A stretch of DNA of 64,000 nucleotides from Bordetella parapertussis (GTDB taxonomy: Bacteria; Pseudomonadota; Gammaproteobacteria; Burkholderiales; JACQAP01), in NCBI GenBank assembly GCA_945900965.1, contig CAMDKM010000007.1, forward strand, positions 1 through 64,000, given 5' to 3'. This document shows, piece by piece, positions 45,201 to 54,658 of the stretch. The notes beneath the pieces were generated by a model. The model did no database searches and was not told the origin of the DNA. It was given only the letters and a program-made list of their open reading frames with translations. Each line of letters opens with the position of its first letter. Position 1 is the first letter of the stretch. Both the position numbers and the translations under genes were made by a program.

Positions 45201-46874
45201 TTGAAGAACCCACCAACAGAAATCCAGAATAGCAGCGCCGGTACGGCCTCCGGGGGAAAATTTGACGTCATCGTCGTCGGCGGAGGCGTCGGTGGCCTCT
45301 ACGCGCTGTATCGCCTTCGCAATATGGGCTTGCGGGTGCGTGTTTATGAAGCCGGCAGCGGAGTGGGCGGCACCTGGTTCTGGAATCGCTATCCCGGCGC
45401 GCGCTGCGACGTGGAAAGCATGGAGTACTCCTATTCCTTTTCCGAAGAACTTCAACAGGAATGGCAGTGGCCCGAGCGCTATGGCACGCAGCCCGAGATT
45501 CTGCGCTACATCAACCATGTCGCGGAGCGCTTCGACCTGCTGCGCGACGTGCAATTGAATACCCGGGTGGTGTCGGCCCTGTTCGATGAAACATGCAATC
45601 ACTGGATCATCACCACGAATCGCGGCGAGGTCGTGAGCGCGCCCTTTTGCGTCATGGCGACCGGCAACCTTTCGGCACCGCGCGTGCCGAATTTCAAGGG
45701 TCTGGATCGCTTTCAGGGCAAGTGGTATCACACCGGCCTGTGGCCGCACGGGGGTGTGGACTTCACCGGTTTGCGCGTGGCGGTGATTGGCACCGGCTCC
45801 TCAGGCGTGCAGATGATTCCGCATATCGCCCAACAGGCCAAACATCTGCATGTCTTCCAGCGCACCGCGAATTACAGCCTTCCGGCGAAAAATGCCCCGC
45901 TCGATCCGGAAAAAGTCCGCCACCACAAGGCCGAATATCCTGCCCGCAGAAAGGCCGCCTTCGACACGCCTTTTGGCATCGCCGGTCACCCCCCGCCCAC
46001 CAAGTCTGCTCTGGAGGCCACGCCCGAAGAGCGCCAGCGCGTCTACGAGGCGAAATGGAACGCCGGCGGCAGCATCAGCTTCCTGTATTCCTACACCGAC
46101 CTGCTGGTCAACAAGGCGGCCAACGACACCGCCTCCGAATTCGTATGGCAGAAAATCCGCAGCATCGTGCGCGACCCGGAAACCTCGGAACTCCTTGCCC
46201 CCAAGGATCATCCGATCGGCACCAAGCGCCTGTGCCTGGATACCAATTACTACGAAACCTACAACCGCGACAACGTCACATTGGTGAACGCGCGCCGCGC
46301 GCCGATTGAAGAAATCACGCCGACGGGCTTACGCACGCGCGAAGCAGACTACGAATTCGACGCCATCGTGTTTGCGACCGGCTTCGACGCCATGACCGGG
46401 GCGCTGGCGGAAATCGACCTGCGTACCAGCGCTGGCGCGACATTGCGCGAAAAGTGGTCCGCCGGTCCGCGCACTTATCTCGGCTTGATGGTGGCAGGCT
46501 TTCCCAACATGTTCCTGATCACCGGCCCCGGCAGTCCGGGGGTCAAGAGCCAGATGATTCTCGCCTGCGAGCAACATGTTGACTGGATCGGCGATTGCAT
46601 CGCCCACCTGCGCGCGCGCGGCCTGAACCGCATCGAGGCCGACGAGAAAGCGGAGCTGGCCTGGGTCGAACACGTCAACGAAGTTGCCAGTGCCACGCTC
46701 TACCCGCTGGCGAACTCCTGGTACATGGGCGCCAATATTCCCGGCAAGCCGCGCGTGTTCATGCCTTACGTGGGCGGTGTTCCCGCCTATACGAAGCGTG
46801 TGCAGGAATCGGTGAAAAACGGCTACCAAGGCTTTATCCTCGGGGCCATCCACAAGAATGCTCAGGTAGTGTGA
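45201..46874 (+). CDS. Flavin-containing (Baeyer-Villiger type) monooxygenase
   Basis: A 557-residue FAD- and NADPH-dependent monooxygenase. The FAD motif is VVGGGVGGLYALYRLR, the Baeyer-Villiger fingerprint FQGKWYHTGLWP is complete (about residues 171-182) and the NADPH motif is VIGTGSSGVQ. This class inserts oxygen next to a carbonyl in cyclic or linear ketones such as cyclohexanone, giving lactones or esters. The start is TTG at 45201 with AGGAG eight bases upstream. The MBL, SDR and alpha/beta hydrolase genes nearby could act on the products, but they are not in one operon. Confidence 0.9.
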   Translation: MKNPPTEIQNSSAGTASGGKFDVIVVGGGVGGLYALYRLRNMGLRVRVYEAGSGVGGTWFWNRYPGARCDVESMEYSYSFSEELQQEWQWPERYGTQPEILRYINHVAERFDLLRDVQLNTRVVSALFDETCNHWIITTNRGEVVSAPFCVMATGNLSAPRVPNFKGLDRFQGKWYHTGLWPHGGVDFTGLRVAVIGTGSSGVQMIPHIAQQAKHLHVFQRTANYSLPAKNAPLDPEKVRHHKAEYPARRKAAFDTPFGIAGHPPPTKSALEATPEERQRVYEAKWNAGGSISFLYSYTDLLVNKAANDTASEFVWQKIRSIVRDPETSELLAPKDHPIGTKRLCLDTNYYETYNRDNVTLVNARRAPIEEITPTGLRTREADYEFDAIVFATGFDAMTGALAEIDLRTSAGATLREKWSAGPRTYLGLMVAGFPNMFLITGPGSPGVKSQMILACEQHVDWIGDCIAHLRARGLNRIEADEKAELAWVEHVNEVASATLYPLANSWYMGANIPGKPRVFMPYVGGVPAYTKRVQESVKNGYQGFILGAIHKNAQVV

Positions 46875-46912
46875 GCAGTACAGGCTTTCGGATTCCGACC
46901 TGAACACGCTTC

Positions 46913-48082
46913 ATGCCGGCAGGCGATAGCTTCCTGTCTTCTTTCCGCGGCTTTCTGATTGCCGCCGCCTGCGCCACGCTGACCGGGTGCGCGGGAAGTC
47001 CGATTGCAAACGTTTCCCGGGGGCCGTCACCTGACGGCGCCGAAAGTAGCGGGCAAACATCCGATCCTCTCCCGCAGGAGAAGGCCGAAATGACCGTGGG
47101 ATTCGAACGGACCATTGCTCCCGCCGCCGGGAGCGAGGAATTCAAGGCTAACCGCCTCTCGGCAAAACACGGCATGGTCAAAATTGTCTATGACGACCAT
47201 TCCGCCGAAGAATATGGTGGGGTCGCACTTAACGCCCATCATGTGCTAAGCGCCTGCCCGGCAGGGCAATTCACCAAGGCAAGCGTCGTGAATTTTTCCG
47301 GACGTTCGTTGTCCGCCGTTCCGTTCGCGAACAACGCCACCCAAGGTCTGTGTGTTCTTCAAGTCAAGGAGACGGTGGAGCACTCCCTGGAACATCGTAT
47401 GCGCCGTGTCCTGAAAAAAGGCGAGCCAGTTTATGCCCCCAGGCAAATCGGCGGCAGCACGGCAATGCACGAATCGAAGTTCGAGCGATTTTCCTTCGCG
47501 ACAGGCAGGGCCATGGTTGTTGTGGGCCCGGCCACCGGGCCAATTTTCCCGGGTCAGCCCCTGTACGATGAAATGGGCTATCTGGTGGGCATGTTTACCA
47601 CCGCCACATCCGGTGGAAAATCCGGCGACATGGCCGAAAATCTGGAATGGATCATCTCACTGCTTATTTTGCCCAAACCTTGTGTCCCCAATGCCGCGCA
47701 GGCAGTCGAGACCGCGCGCGCCAAATTGGGCCAGCTTTCCTGGCCGCGCGACTTCGATGCCAGGAACAAGGATCCGGATAAATTCGAATCGAATGTCCAG
47801 CAATTCGCCCAGGAGTTCGCCTTCAGGCTGCGGTTTTCACGCAATCCCTATTGGTACCCGCCCGCGGCTTGGTCGCGCCGCCAGTCGGGAGATGCCAGCA
47901 TCGCGATACGAATCAGGCCCAACGGAAAACGCACATTTGCCGTCGTCGTATTTCCGGTCGATGACAATCTGGCCGAAGGGGCACTCGCCATCCTGTACTG
48001 CGTTCCGTTTCCCGAGACGCCACTGGTGCTAAAAGGGCGAGACATTCAATTTGTTCAGACCTTGCGCTTTCGGTACAGGTAA
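46913..48082 (+). CDS. Lipoprotein with degenerate trypsin-like domain (389 aa)
   Basis: A secreted or lipid-anchored protein: the N-terminal segment FLIAAACATLTGCAGS contains a lipobox (LTGC). The middle (about residues 85-245) resembles a trypsin-like HtrA fold: VALNAHHVLSACPAG sits where the catalytic His segment lies and FPGQPLYDEMGYLVGMFTTA resembles the GNSGGPLFDxxGxLVGI segment, but the catalytic Ser is replaced by Pro-Gly-Gln context and is absent. The last 80 residues (SIAIRIRPNGKRTFAVVVFP) resemble a TonB C-terminal-like fold. I infer a non-catalytic cell-envelope protein of unknown role. Confidence 0.55.
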   Translation: MPAGDSFLSSFRGFLIAAACATLTGCAGSPIANVSRGPSPDGAESSGQTSDPLPQEKAEMTVGFERTIAPAAGSEEFKANRLSAKHGMVKIVYDDHSAEEYGGVALNAHHVLSACPAGQFTKASVVNFSGRSLSAVPFANNATQGLCVLQVKETVEHSLEHRMRRVLKKGEPVYAPRQIGGSTAMHESKFERFSFATGRAMVVVGPATGPIFPGQPLYDEMGYLVGMFTTATSGGKSGDMAENLEWIISLLILPKPCVPNAAQAVETARAKLGQLSWPRDFDARNKDPDKFESNVQQFAQEFAFRLRFSRNPYWYPPAAWSRRQSGDASIAIRIRPNGKRTFAVVVFPVDDNLAEGALAILYCVPFPETPLVLKGRDIQFVQTLRFRYR

Positions 48083-48190
48083 TCCTTGTCCGAAGTCGCA
48101 CCGCGTACCGGGGCCAAACCGCGACGCACCTTCAAGAAATGGACTGGGCCGTTCGCGCTGTTGTCCGCTGGCAGCCCGGTACAAGATCGC

Positions 48191-49693
48191 CTACAAGTCG
48201 AAGCGAATGCCTTGGGCCAGCGGCAGCTCAGATGAGTAATTGATCGTATTGGTCGCACGGCGCATGTAGGCCTTCCACGAATCCGACCCGGACTCCCTTC
48301 CGCCGCCGGTATCTTTTTCTCCTCCGAAAGCTCCGCCTATCTCCGCCCCGGAAGTACCGATGTTGACGTTGGCAATCCCGCAGTCGGAGCCGGCGCTGCT
48401 CAAAAATAATTCTGTCTCGCGCAGGTCGTTGCTGAAGATACAAGACGACAATCCATGCCTTGCCGCGTTGTGCTGCGCCAGGGCCTCGTCAAGGCTGTCA
48501 TAGGGCATGGCGTAGAGGATGGGTGCGAAGGTTTCATCCAGAACGATCTCGGCTTGACGCTGCATGGCCGCCAGGGCAGGGCGGACATACAAACCCGGCT
48601 GTATGTCCCGTACACGCTCGCCGCCGACAATCCAACGCGCATCGGTACGCGCTCGTGCCAGCGCCGATTGCATGGCGAGAAAGGCGCCCTCGTCGATGAC
48701 CGGTCCGACCAGAACCCCCTCCTCCAGGGGATTGCCCACCGTTACGCGAAGATAAAAGGCCTTCAGGCGTTCGAGGAAAGTATCGTACAAGGAGCGATGG
48801 ACGAACAGGCGTCGCAGGGAAGTGCAGCGCTGTCCCGCGGTGCCTACGGCCGCGAACAGAATCGCGCGTTCGGCCAGCGCAAGATCCGCCGAGGGCGCCA
48901 CGATGGCGGCGTTGTTTCCGCCAAGCTCCAGAATGGTACGCACAAAGCGTGGCGCCATCTGTGCCGCCACCGCTTTGCCCATGGCAGTTGATCCGGTGGC
49001 GGAGACCAGGCGAATCTTCGGATGATCGAGCAGCAGACGCGCGTGATCGCCTGTGCCGAATACCAATTGAATCAGATGCATCGGTGTATTTTGACTGGCG
49101 CGGCAGGCTTGCTCGAACAAGGCGTGCATCGCCAAAGCGGTCAGTGGTGTCTTTTCGGATGGCTTCCACAACGCACTGTTGCCGCAGACAATGGCCAGCG
49201 CGGCGTTCCAGGCCCACACCGCGACCGGAAAATTGAACGCCGTAATTACCGCAGTAGGGCCCAGGGGATGCCAAGTCTCCATCATGCGATGTCCGGCCCG
49301 TTCGCTGGCAATGGTGAGGCCGTGCAGTTGCCGGGACAATCCCACGGCGAATTCGCAGATGTCGATCACCTCCTGCACTTCGCCCAGCCCTTCCTGGAGG
49401 ATCTTGCCGGTCTCGATGGTGACCAGCCTGCCCAGTTGCGCTTTATGGGCACGCACCGCTTCGCCAAATACCCGGATCAACTCGCCGCGCCGCGGTGCCG
49501 GAGTCGCGCGCCAGGCCAGAAACGCGCTGTGCGCCTGCGCTACTTTGTTCTGGATGTTCGCCTGCGTATCGACCACGACCCCACCTATGCGCGAGCCGTC
49601 GATGGGAGTGCGCGCGATCAAACCCTGCGGTGAATCCGCCGCGCTTACCGCTAACGCTCGCAGAATATCCTGGGTGTCGTTGTAAAGGCTCAT
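48191..49693 (-). CDS. Aminoadipate-semialdehyde/piperideine-6-carboxylate dehydrogenase
   Basis: A 500-residue NAD-dependent aldehyde dehydrogenase close to ALDH7 (AASADH, AmaB/Pcd). The catalytic Cys is in GTAGQRCTSLRRLFVH, the Glu in ILELGGNNAAIV, and the cofactor site in VSATGSTAMGKAV. The C-terminal GGAFGGEKDTGGGRESGSDS and WKAYMRR are typical of ALDH7. The product oxidises alpha-aminoadipate semialdehyde to aminoadipate in lysine breakdown. It starts 9 bp after the saccharopine dehydrogenase-like gene, which supports this pathway. Confidence 0.88.
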   Translation of the reverse strand: MSLYNDTQDILRALAVSAADSPQGLIARTPIDGSRIGGVVVDTQANIQNKVAQAHSAFLAWRATPAPRRGELIRVFGEAVRAHKAQLGRLVTIETGKILQEGLGEVQEVIDICEFAVGLSRQLHGLTIASERAGHRMMETWHPLGPTAVITAFNFPVAVWAWNAALAIVCGNSALWKPSEKTPLTALAMHALFEQACRASQNTPMHLIQLVFGTGDHARLLLDHPKIRLVSATGSTAMGKAVAAQMAPRFVRTILELGGNNAAIVAPSADLALAERAILFAAVGTAGQRCTSLRRLFVHRSLYDTFLERLKAFYLRVTVGNPLEEGVLVGPVIDEGAFLAMQSALARARTDARWIVGGERVRDIQPGLYVRPALAAMQRQAEIVLDETFAPILYAMPYDSLDEALAQHNAARHGLSSCIFSNDLRETELFLSSAGSDCGIANVNIGTSGAEIGGAFGGEKDTGGGRESGSDSWKAYMRRATNTINYSSELPLAQGIRFDL

Positions 49694-49702
49694 GGCAGCT
49701 CC

Positions 49703-50794
49703 TTATGCCGCAGCGGTCTCGTAAGCCCGGCCGAATCGATTAGCAAGAAAATCCGCGAGCGTTATCTGTTCCTGCCGGATAAAACCGGCCTGCGGCAATT
49801 TCCCGGAAGCGAAAAGATCCACCACCGCGCAGACACCGCTGGCCGTCGTAATCTGGATCGCCGTCATGGGCAATCCGCACCATGTCTGAGAATAAATTTT
49901 CCGCGCGAAGGATGTCTGCACGCGTTTGCCGCCCCGCACCCCGGAGGCCGAGACAAATACCACGACAACGTCCTGCTCCGTGGTGGGAATCGCGGTTTCA
50001 AGGATTTCCTTCATGGTCTCGCGCTTGCCCGCCAGGCCAAAGTCTTGCAACAGTAATTTCGCGATGTCGCGGTGCCCCGGATAACGAATGGTCTTGTAAT
50101 CCAGATACTGCACCTTGCCTTCCAGCGTCTCGGCCAGGGTGCCCAGACCGCCGGAGGTATTAAATGCCTCATAGTGCGCGCCATCCAGAGCGAAAGTCTC
50201 GTAGCCCTCTAGCGGCGGCACCTCTATGCGTCGGCCATCAACGATGGCTTCACAGGGGTGGACGTATTCATTGATGAGCCCGTCCACCGACCAGGTCAGG
50301 TTGTATTTAAGCGCGTTGGTGGGATATTGCGGCAGCGCACCGACACGCATGTGTAATCGCTCCAACTTATCGAATCCCTGGGATAAGGCATGGCCGGCAA
50401 TGGCGATGAACCCTGGGGCAAGCCCGCACTGGGGCATGAAGGCGGTCTTGGCATCTCGAGCCAGGTCGCGAATGGTGCGGGTGGCCGAGACGTCTTCCGT
50501 CAAATCGAAATAGTGAACGCGTTCGGCCGCCGCGGCCGCCGCGACCGTACTCGCCAGTTGAAACGGCAGGGCATTTACCAGAATATCGTAGCCTTGAATG
50601 CGGCGCGCGAAGCTGGCCACATTGGAACCTTCGATCTCAAAGCAACGCTCCGGAAATTCCTCCCGCACTTCCTTGCCGACGACGCGGTCTCCCACCCAGA
50701 CATCGTACTGTGGCCCGCCCTGCGCCGTGCGCAGCATATGCGCCACCGATCGCCCGATGTGGCCTGTACCCAGGACCAGAACACGTTTCGACAT
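49703..50794 (-). CDS. Saccharopine dehydrogenase-family protein
   Basis: A 363-residue Lys9/LYS1-like protein with N-terminal Rossmann motif VLVLGTGHIGRSVAHML. The middle part ALPQYPTNALKYNLTWSVDG and the C-terminal domain resemble saccharopine dehydrogenase (glutamate-forming) and its bacterial relatives. In the saccharopine route it yields aminoadipate semialdehyde, the substrate of the aldehyde dehydrogenase encoded 9 bp downstream. No separate lysine-ketoglutarate reductase is present, so the exact amine substrate is uncertain. A G-quadruplex-prone repeat lies about 100 bp upstream. Confidence 0.83.
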   Translation of the reverse strand: MSKRVLVLGTGHIGRSVAHMLRTAQGGPQYDVWVGDRVVGKEVREEFPERCFEIEGSNVASFARRIQGYDILVNALPFQLASTVAAAAAAERVHYFDLTEDVSATRTIRDLARDAKTAFMPQCGLAPGFIAIAGHALSQGFDKLERLHMRVGALPQYPTNALKYNLTWSVDGLINEYVHPCEAIVDGRRIEVPPLEGYETFALDGAHYEAFNTSGGLGTLAETLEGKVQYLDYKTIRYPGHRDIAKLLLQDFGLAGKRETMKEILETAIPTTEQDVVVVFVSASGVRGGKRVQTSFARKIYSQTWCGLPMTAIQITTASGVCAVVDLFASGKLPQAGFIRQEQITLADFLANRFGRAYETAAA

Positions 50795-50894
50795 GAATTT
50801 TCCCTCAGCCAGGCCATTATCCGAAAAACCGAAGCAAGCTTAATCCGGGCCAGGGCCGGGTCTGCCGAGCCCGGAGCAGGATTGAGGATCGAGG

Positions 50895-50946
50895 GGTTCA
50901 CCCTTCACCCTTCACCCTTACCCCTTACCCCTTACCCCTTACCCCT
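50895..50946 (-). repeat. Heptamer repeat with G-quadruplex potential
   Basis: On the plus strand three copies of TTCACCC are followed by about five of TTACCCC. The minus strand therefore reads GGGGTAA repeated, then GGGTGAA repeated, giving at least seven G-runs separated by three or four bases. This is an ideal G-quadruplex sequence, on the coding strand about 100 bp upstream of the saccharopine dehydrogenase gene. Confidence 0.85.
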
Positions 50947-50998
50947 TCCGCATTCACTCTTGCGAGTTCCGCCTCGTCCGGCTTAGAATTTTTCTTCG

Positions 50999-51889
50999 TC
51001 AGAACCCTTGTTTCCTGGCTATCGAGTCATATTCGAACCAGAACGCATCCTGGCGCCGAATGATGCGTCCCAGTGACGGTTCCGGGAAATGCGTGGCACA
51101 CACCGTCACACCCGTGTCGCAGTAGCGTTCCAGAAATTTCCGCCGCGTTGCGCTGGCCAGGGCAGGATCCACGTCGGCACGCATGATCCAGCCTGGTTCA
51201 CGGCACTGCACCGGACTGTGGATACAGTCGCCGGTGATGACAGCCTGGGCGCCCTGCGAGGCAAGATAAACGCACACATGGCCCGGCGTGTGTCCCGGCG
51301 AGGGTTCCAGCCAGACTTCGTCATCCAGGGCAAAGTCGGCACCCACCAGTTGCACCTGACCCGCCTCCATCACCGGCAGGATGCTGTCCACATAGTGCGG
51401 CTGGGGTTGCTTGCGGTGCAGAGCTTCGAAGTTCTCCCATTCCTGGCGGGCGAAGATGTACTTCGCATTCGGGAAGGTCGGCACCCAGCGACCATCGCGC
51501 AACCGGGTGTTCCAGCCGACATGGTCCCAGTGCAAATGGGTACACATCACGTAGTCCACCTCCTCGGGCGCCACCCCGGCAGCGGCAAGATGCGGCAGAA
51601 AAGTGTTCCACTGCTTCATGTCCCAGAACGGACGCTGCGGGCGGGGCTTGTGATCTCCGACACAAGTGTCAACCAGAATGGTGTGATGTCGTGTGCGCAC
51701 CAGAAACGCCTGAATCGGCAGGATAAGATTGCCGGTAACCGGCTGCAGAGCCCAGGGCTCCATCCAATTCTTGTGCAATGCCCAGTCTTCCGCCGTGGAT
51801 TGCGGAAAAAAACTCCGCGCCTCGAACCCCGTGCAGATGGACTCGACGATGCGCTGGATGACGATCTCGCCTACGGCATATTGCCTCAC
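50999..51889 (-). CDS. MBL-fold metallo-hydrolase
   Basis: A 296-residue metallo-beta-lactamase-fold enzyme with metal motif THLHWDHVG, a His in SPGHTPGHV, an Asp in VITGDCIHSP and a final His in CATHFPEPSLG. I prefer the GTG at 51889, which has GGAGGGG just upstream and begins a conserved N-terminus (QYAVGEIVIQRIVES). The upstream reading frame adds implausible sequence. It is related to lactonases and other hydrolases of alkyl or acyl substrates; with the monooxygenase cluster nearby it could open lactones, but the substrate is unproven. Confidence 0.83.
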   Translation of the reverse strand: MRQYAVGEIVIQRIVESICTGFEARSFFPQSTAEDWALHKNWMEPWALQPVTGNLILPIQAFLVRTRHHTILVDTCVGDHKPRPQRPFWDMKQWNTFLPHLAAAGVAPEEVDYVMCTHLHWDHVGWNTRLRDGRWVPTFPNAKYIFARQEWENFEALHRKQPQPHYVDSILPVMEAGQVQLVGADFALDDEVWLEPSPGHTPGHVCVYLASQGAQAVITGDCIHSPVQCREPGWIMRADVDPALASATRRKFLERYCDTGVTVCATHFPEPSLGRIIRRQDAFWFEYDSIARKQGF

Positions 51890-52130
51890 AGCCCCTCCGC
51901 CCACGCTTTTTTGCACGTATTGCCTACAGGGTAGTGTATTCGAAGAAATATGATTGCGTCTCCAACTGTCATTCTCGTGCAAACGGCAATCCAGATTATT
52001 CAAAAAAAGCAGGCTTCTGCTCCCGACAAAACCGATCGGAGAAGAGTTATTGGAGGACGACACTTGCTCAGTATTGCCTTTACACGGTACCGGCGGGTTA
52101 CGCTTCGCTAACCCACCCTACGCATCTTTT

Positions 52131-52176
52131 TTCCTTTGCGTCCTTTCTTGATCTTCCTTTGCGCCTTTGCGTCGAC
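52131..52176. repeat. Solo repeat arm (CGCAAAG type)
   Basis: TTCCTTTGCGTCCTTTCTTG and CTTCCTTTGCGCCTTTGCGT-like units match the right arms of elements G and H, including the border GCGTCGA. No complementary left arm lies within 250 bp. The gap 51890-52202 holds nothing else recognisable. Confidence 0.7.
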
Positions 52177-52202
52177 GATTCACTTTTGATTTTTGAACCC
52201 GG

Positions 52203-53018
52203 CTACTGGGTATCCGTGGCGCGAGGACGGCCAACCAGAGTCGTACCACCGTCCACCACCAATGTCTGCCCTGTGATGAAGCGCGCCTGATCGGATAGCA
52301 GGAAGCGAATGGCATTACCGATATCCCACCCGGTTCCTTCCACGCCCAGCACCGAGGCTTCACGACGCCGCTCGCGTGCGGCTGGACTCATGCCCACTGC
52401 ATACACCATCGGCGTATAAACTGGTCCGGGTGCAACACAGTTAACACGAATGCCTTGCGGGCCGTGGTCCACCGCCATTGCGCGGGTCAACGCGATCACG
52501 GCGCCTTTGGACGTGGAATAAGCAGTCATGCCCCGCGGGCGCAAAGCGGCAATCGAGGCCACATTGACAATCGCCCCGGCACCGGCAGTCTTGATCATGG
52601 CGGGAATGGCATGCCGGGAGGCGAGGAACATGCTGTCCACATTGACCTGCATGATCCGGTGCCACCGATCCACATCTTCCTCGACTACACTGCCCTTGCC
52701 GTCGATGCCGACGTTGTTGTCCAGCAAATCGAGACGGCCGAATTGAGAGAGCGCGGTTTCGACCATCGCGCGGCATTGCGCTTCGTCGGTAACATCCGCC
52801 GCGAACGCGGCGGCCTTGCCGCCTTCGTCCGTAATCATCTTGACCGTGCGCTGGGCAAGATCGAATTTCTGGTCCACCACCAGCACCCGCGCCCCGACCC
52901 GGGCGAGCAGAATAGCTGCCGCCCGGCCATTGCCAATGCCGTCTCCCGCCGCCCCGCCGCCGGTGACGATGGCAACTTTGCCGGCGAGGCCGAAGTCCTG
53001 ACTGGATTGTGAATTCAT
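52203..53018 (-). CDS. Short-chain dehydrogenase/reductase
   Basis: A 271-residue SDR. The cofactor segment is IVTGGGAAGDGIGNGRAAAI, slightly longer than the usual TGxxxGIG. The motif DNNVGIDG replaces NNAG, the catalytic Ser is in NVASIAAL and Tyr/Lys are in TAYSTSKGAV. The C-terminus (FITGQTLVVDGGTTLVG) is typical. It oxidises or reduces an unknown alcohol or ketone. It could serve with the nearby monooxygenase in ketone metabolism, but is not in the same operon. Confidence 0.86.
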   Translation of the reverse strand: MNSQSSQDFGLAGKVAIVTGGGAAGDGIGNGRAAAILLARVGARVLVVDQKFDLAQRTVKMITDEGGKAAAFAADVTDEAQCRAMVETALSQFGRLDLLDNNVGIDGKGSVVEEDVDRWHRIMQVNVDSMFLASRHAIPAMIKTAGAGAIVNVASIAALRPRGMTAYSTSKGAVIALTRAMAVDHGPQGIRVNCVAPGPVYTPMVYAVGMSPAARERRREASVLGVEGTGWDIGNAIRFLLSDQARFITGQTLVVDGGTTLVGRPRATDTQ

Positions 53019-53191
53019 GTCATCTCCTCCTGCTCAGGACCCAATGAACATGGGGTCCTTAGAGAAAAATAGTTGGCAATGTTGTCGAAACATTGTATCA
53101 ACCGGCCTGCGCGCATGTTTGGGCAATCCGCAGCCGCCATCCAGCACGCATACAATGTGCGGATCGTCCGTTCGAGAATTAAGGATTACCA

Positions 53192-54625
53192 ATGCCAACA
53201 ACCCCCAACGCCAGTTTCGACGCGAAGTCACTCGAAGCATTCATTTCTCAGAAATGGGATGGCGACATCGTCCCGCGTCTGGTCGAGTACATCCGCATAC
53301 CCTGCAAGTCGCCGCACTTCGATCGCGACTGGGCCGCCAACGGCCATATCGACTCCGCAGTCAAGCTGGCCGAGGGCTGGTCGCAGGCGCAAAACATTCC
53401 CGGATTGAAGCTCCAAGTCGTTCGCCTGGCCAACCGCACACCGGTAATTTTCTTCGAACTGCCCGGCGATGCGCCCGGCACCATTCTCATGTACGGCCAC
53501 CTCGACAAGCAGCCGGAGATGACTGGCTGGCGGGAAGGCTTTGGGCCGTGGATACCGGTGCTGCAGGACGGCAAGCTCTATGGCCGCGGCGGCGCGGACG
53601 ACGGCTACGCGATCTTCGCGTCGCTGGCAGCACTGTCCGCGCTCAAAGAGCAACGCATTCCGCACGCGCGCATTGTAGGCTTGATCGAATGCTGCGAGGA
53701 AAGCGGCAGCTTCGACCTGCCCGCCTATCTGGACGCGCTGAAATCACGCATCGGCACTGTCGATCTCGTCATCGGCCTCGATTCCGGCTGCGGCAACTAT
53801 GATCAATTGTGGATGACCACCAGCCTGCGCGGCATCGCGGCCGGCACACTCACCGTGGAAGTGCTCAACGAAGGCGTGCACTCGGGGGACGCCAGCGGCG
53901 TCGTGCCTTCGAGCTTCCGAATCGCACGGCTATTGCTGGATCGTCTGGAAGACGCAAAGACCGGGCGCATCCTGCCGAAGGAGTTTTATTGCGACATCCC
54001 CTCCGAGCGCACCGACCAGGCAGCCCTCGCCGGCCAAACGCTCGGCGAAGCCATGCTCACGCGCTTTCCTTTCGCCGGCAAGACACGGCCAATGATCAGC
54101 GATCATGGCGAAGCCGTGCTGAACCGCACCTGGCGGCCCTTCCTGTCGATCATCGGCGCCGATGGCATGCCCGCCATCAAGGACGCCGGCAACGTGCTGC
54201 GCCCAAGAACCGCCCTCAAACTCAGCCTGCGCATCCCGCCGCTTATCGACGGCAAGCGCGCCACCGAAGACCTGAAACGCATTCTCGAAGCCGATCCACC
54301 CCATGGGGCGAAAGTGAGCTTCGAAGCCGACCAGGGCGCCAGCGGCTGGCACGCCTCGGCCACCGCACCGTGGCTGAAGGAGACGGTGGATGCCGCGTCA
54401 AAGCAGTTCTACGGAAAGCCCGCGATGATGATGGGCGAAGGCGGCACCATCCCCTTCATGGCCATGCTCGGCAAATCATTTCCGCAAGCGCAGTTCCTGA
54501 TCACCGGCGTGCTTGGTCCGAAATCCAACGCCCACGGCCCGAACGAGTTTTTGCATATTCCCTATGCGAAGAAACTCACCGCCTGCGTGGCACAGATAAT
54601 TGCGGGGCATGGAGGTTTGGCTTAA
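53192..54625 (+). CDS. M20 family dipeptidase/peptidase
   Basis: A 477-residue M20 zinc peptidase of the carnosinase/PepV-like group. Metal motifs are LMYGHLDKQPEM (His and Asp), GRGGADDGYAI (Asp), ECCEESGS (general base and ligand Glu) and the final His-containing region near HGPNEFLHI. The dimerisation domain lies between about residues 220 and 340. It hydrolyses small peptides or amide bonds in the cytoplasm. The gene is 33 bp upstream of the dCTP deaminase gene. Confidence 0.87.
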   Translation: MPTTPNASFDAKSLEAFISQKWDGDIVPRLVEYIRIPCKSPHFDRDWAANGHIDSAVKLAEGWSQAQNIPGLKLQVVRLANRTPVIFFELPGDAPGTILMYGHLDKQPEMTGWREGFGPWIPVLQDGKLYGRGGADDGYAIFASLAALSALKEQRIPHARIVGLIECCEESGSFDLPAYLDALKSRIGTVDLVIGLDSGCGNYDQLWMTTSLRGIAAGTLTVEVLNEGVHSGDASGVVPSSFRIARLLLDRLEDAKTGRILPKEFYCDIPSERTDQAALAGQTLGEAMLTRFPFAGKTRPMISDHGEAVLNRTWRPFLSIIGADGMPAIKDAGNVLRPRTALKLSLRIPPLIDGKRATEDLKRILEADPPHGAKVSFEADQGASGWHASATAPWLKETVDAASKQFYGKPAMMMGEGGTIPFMAMLGKSFPQAQFLITGVLGPKSNAHGPNEFLHIPYAKKLTACVAQIIAGHGGLA

Positions 54626-54658
54626 TGTATCGATCCACCTCCGCCAAGGGGACGTCGG

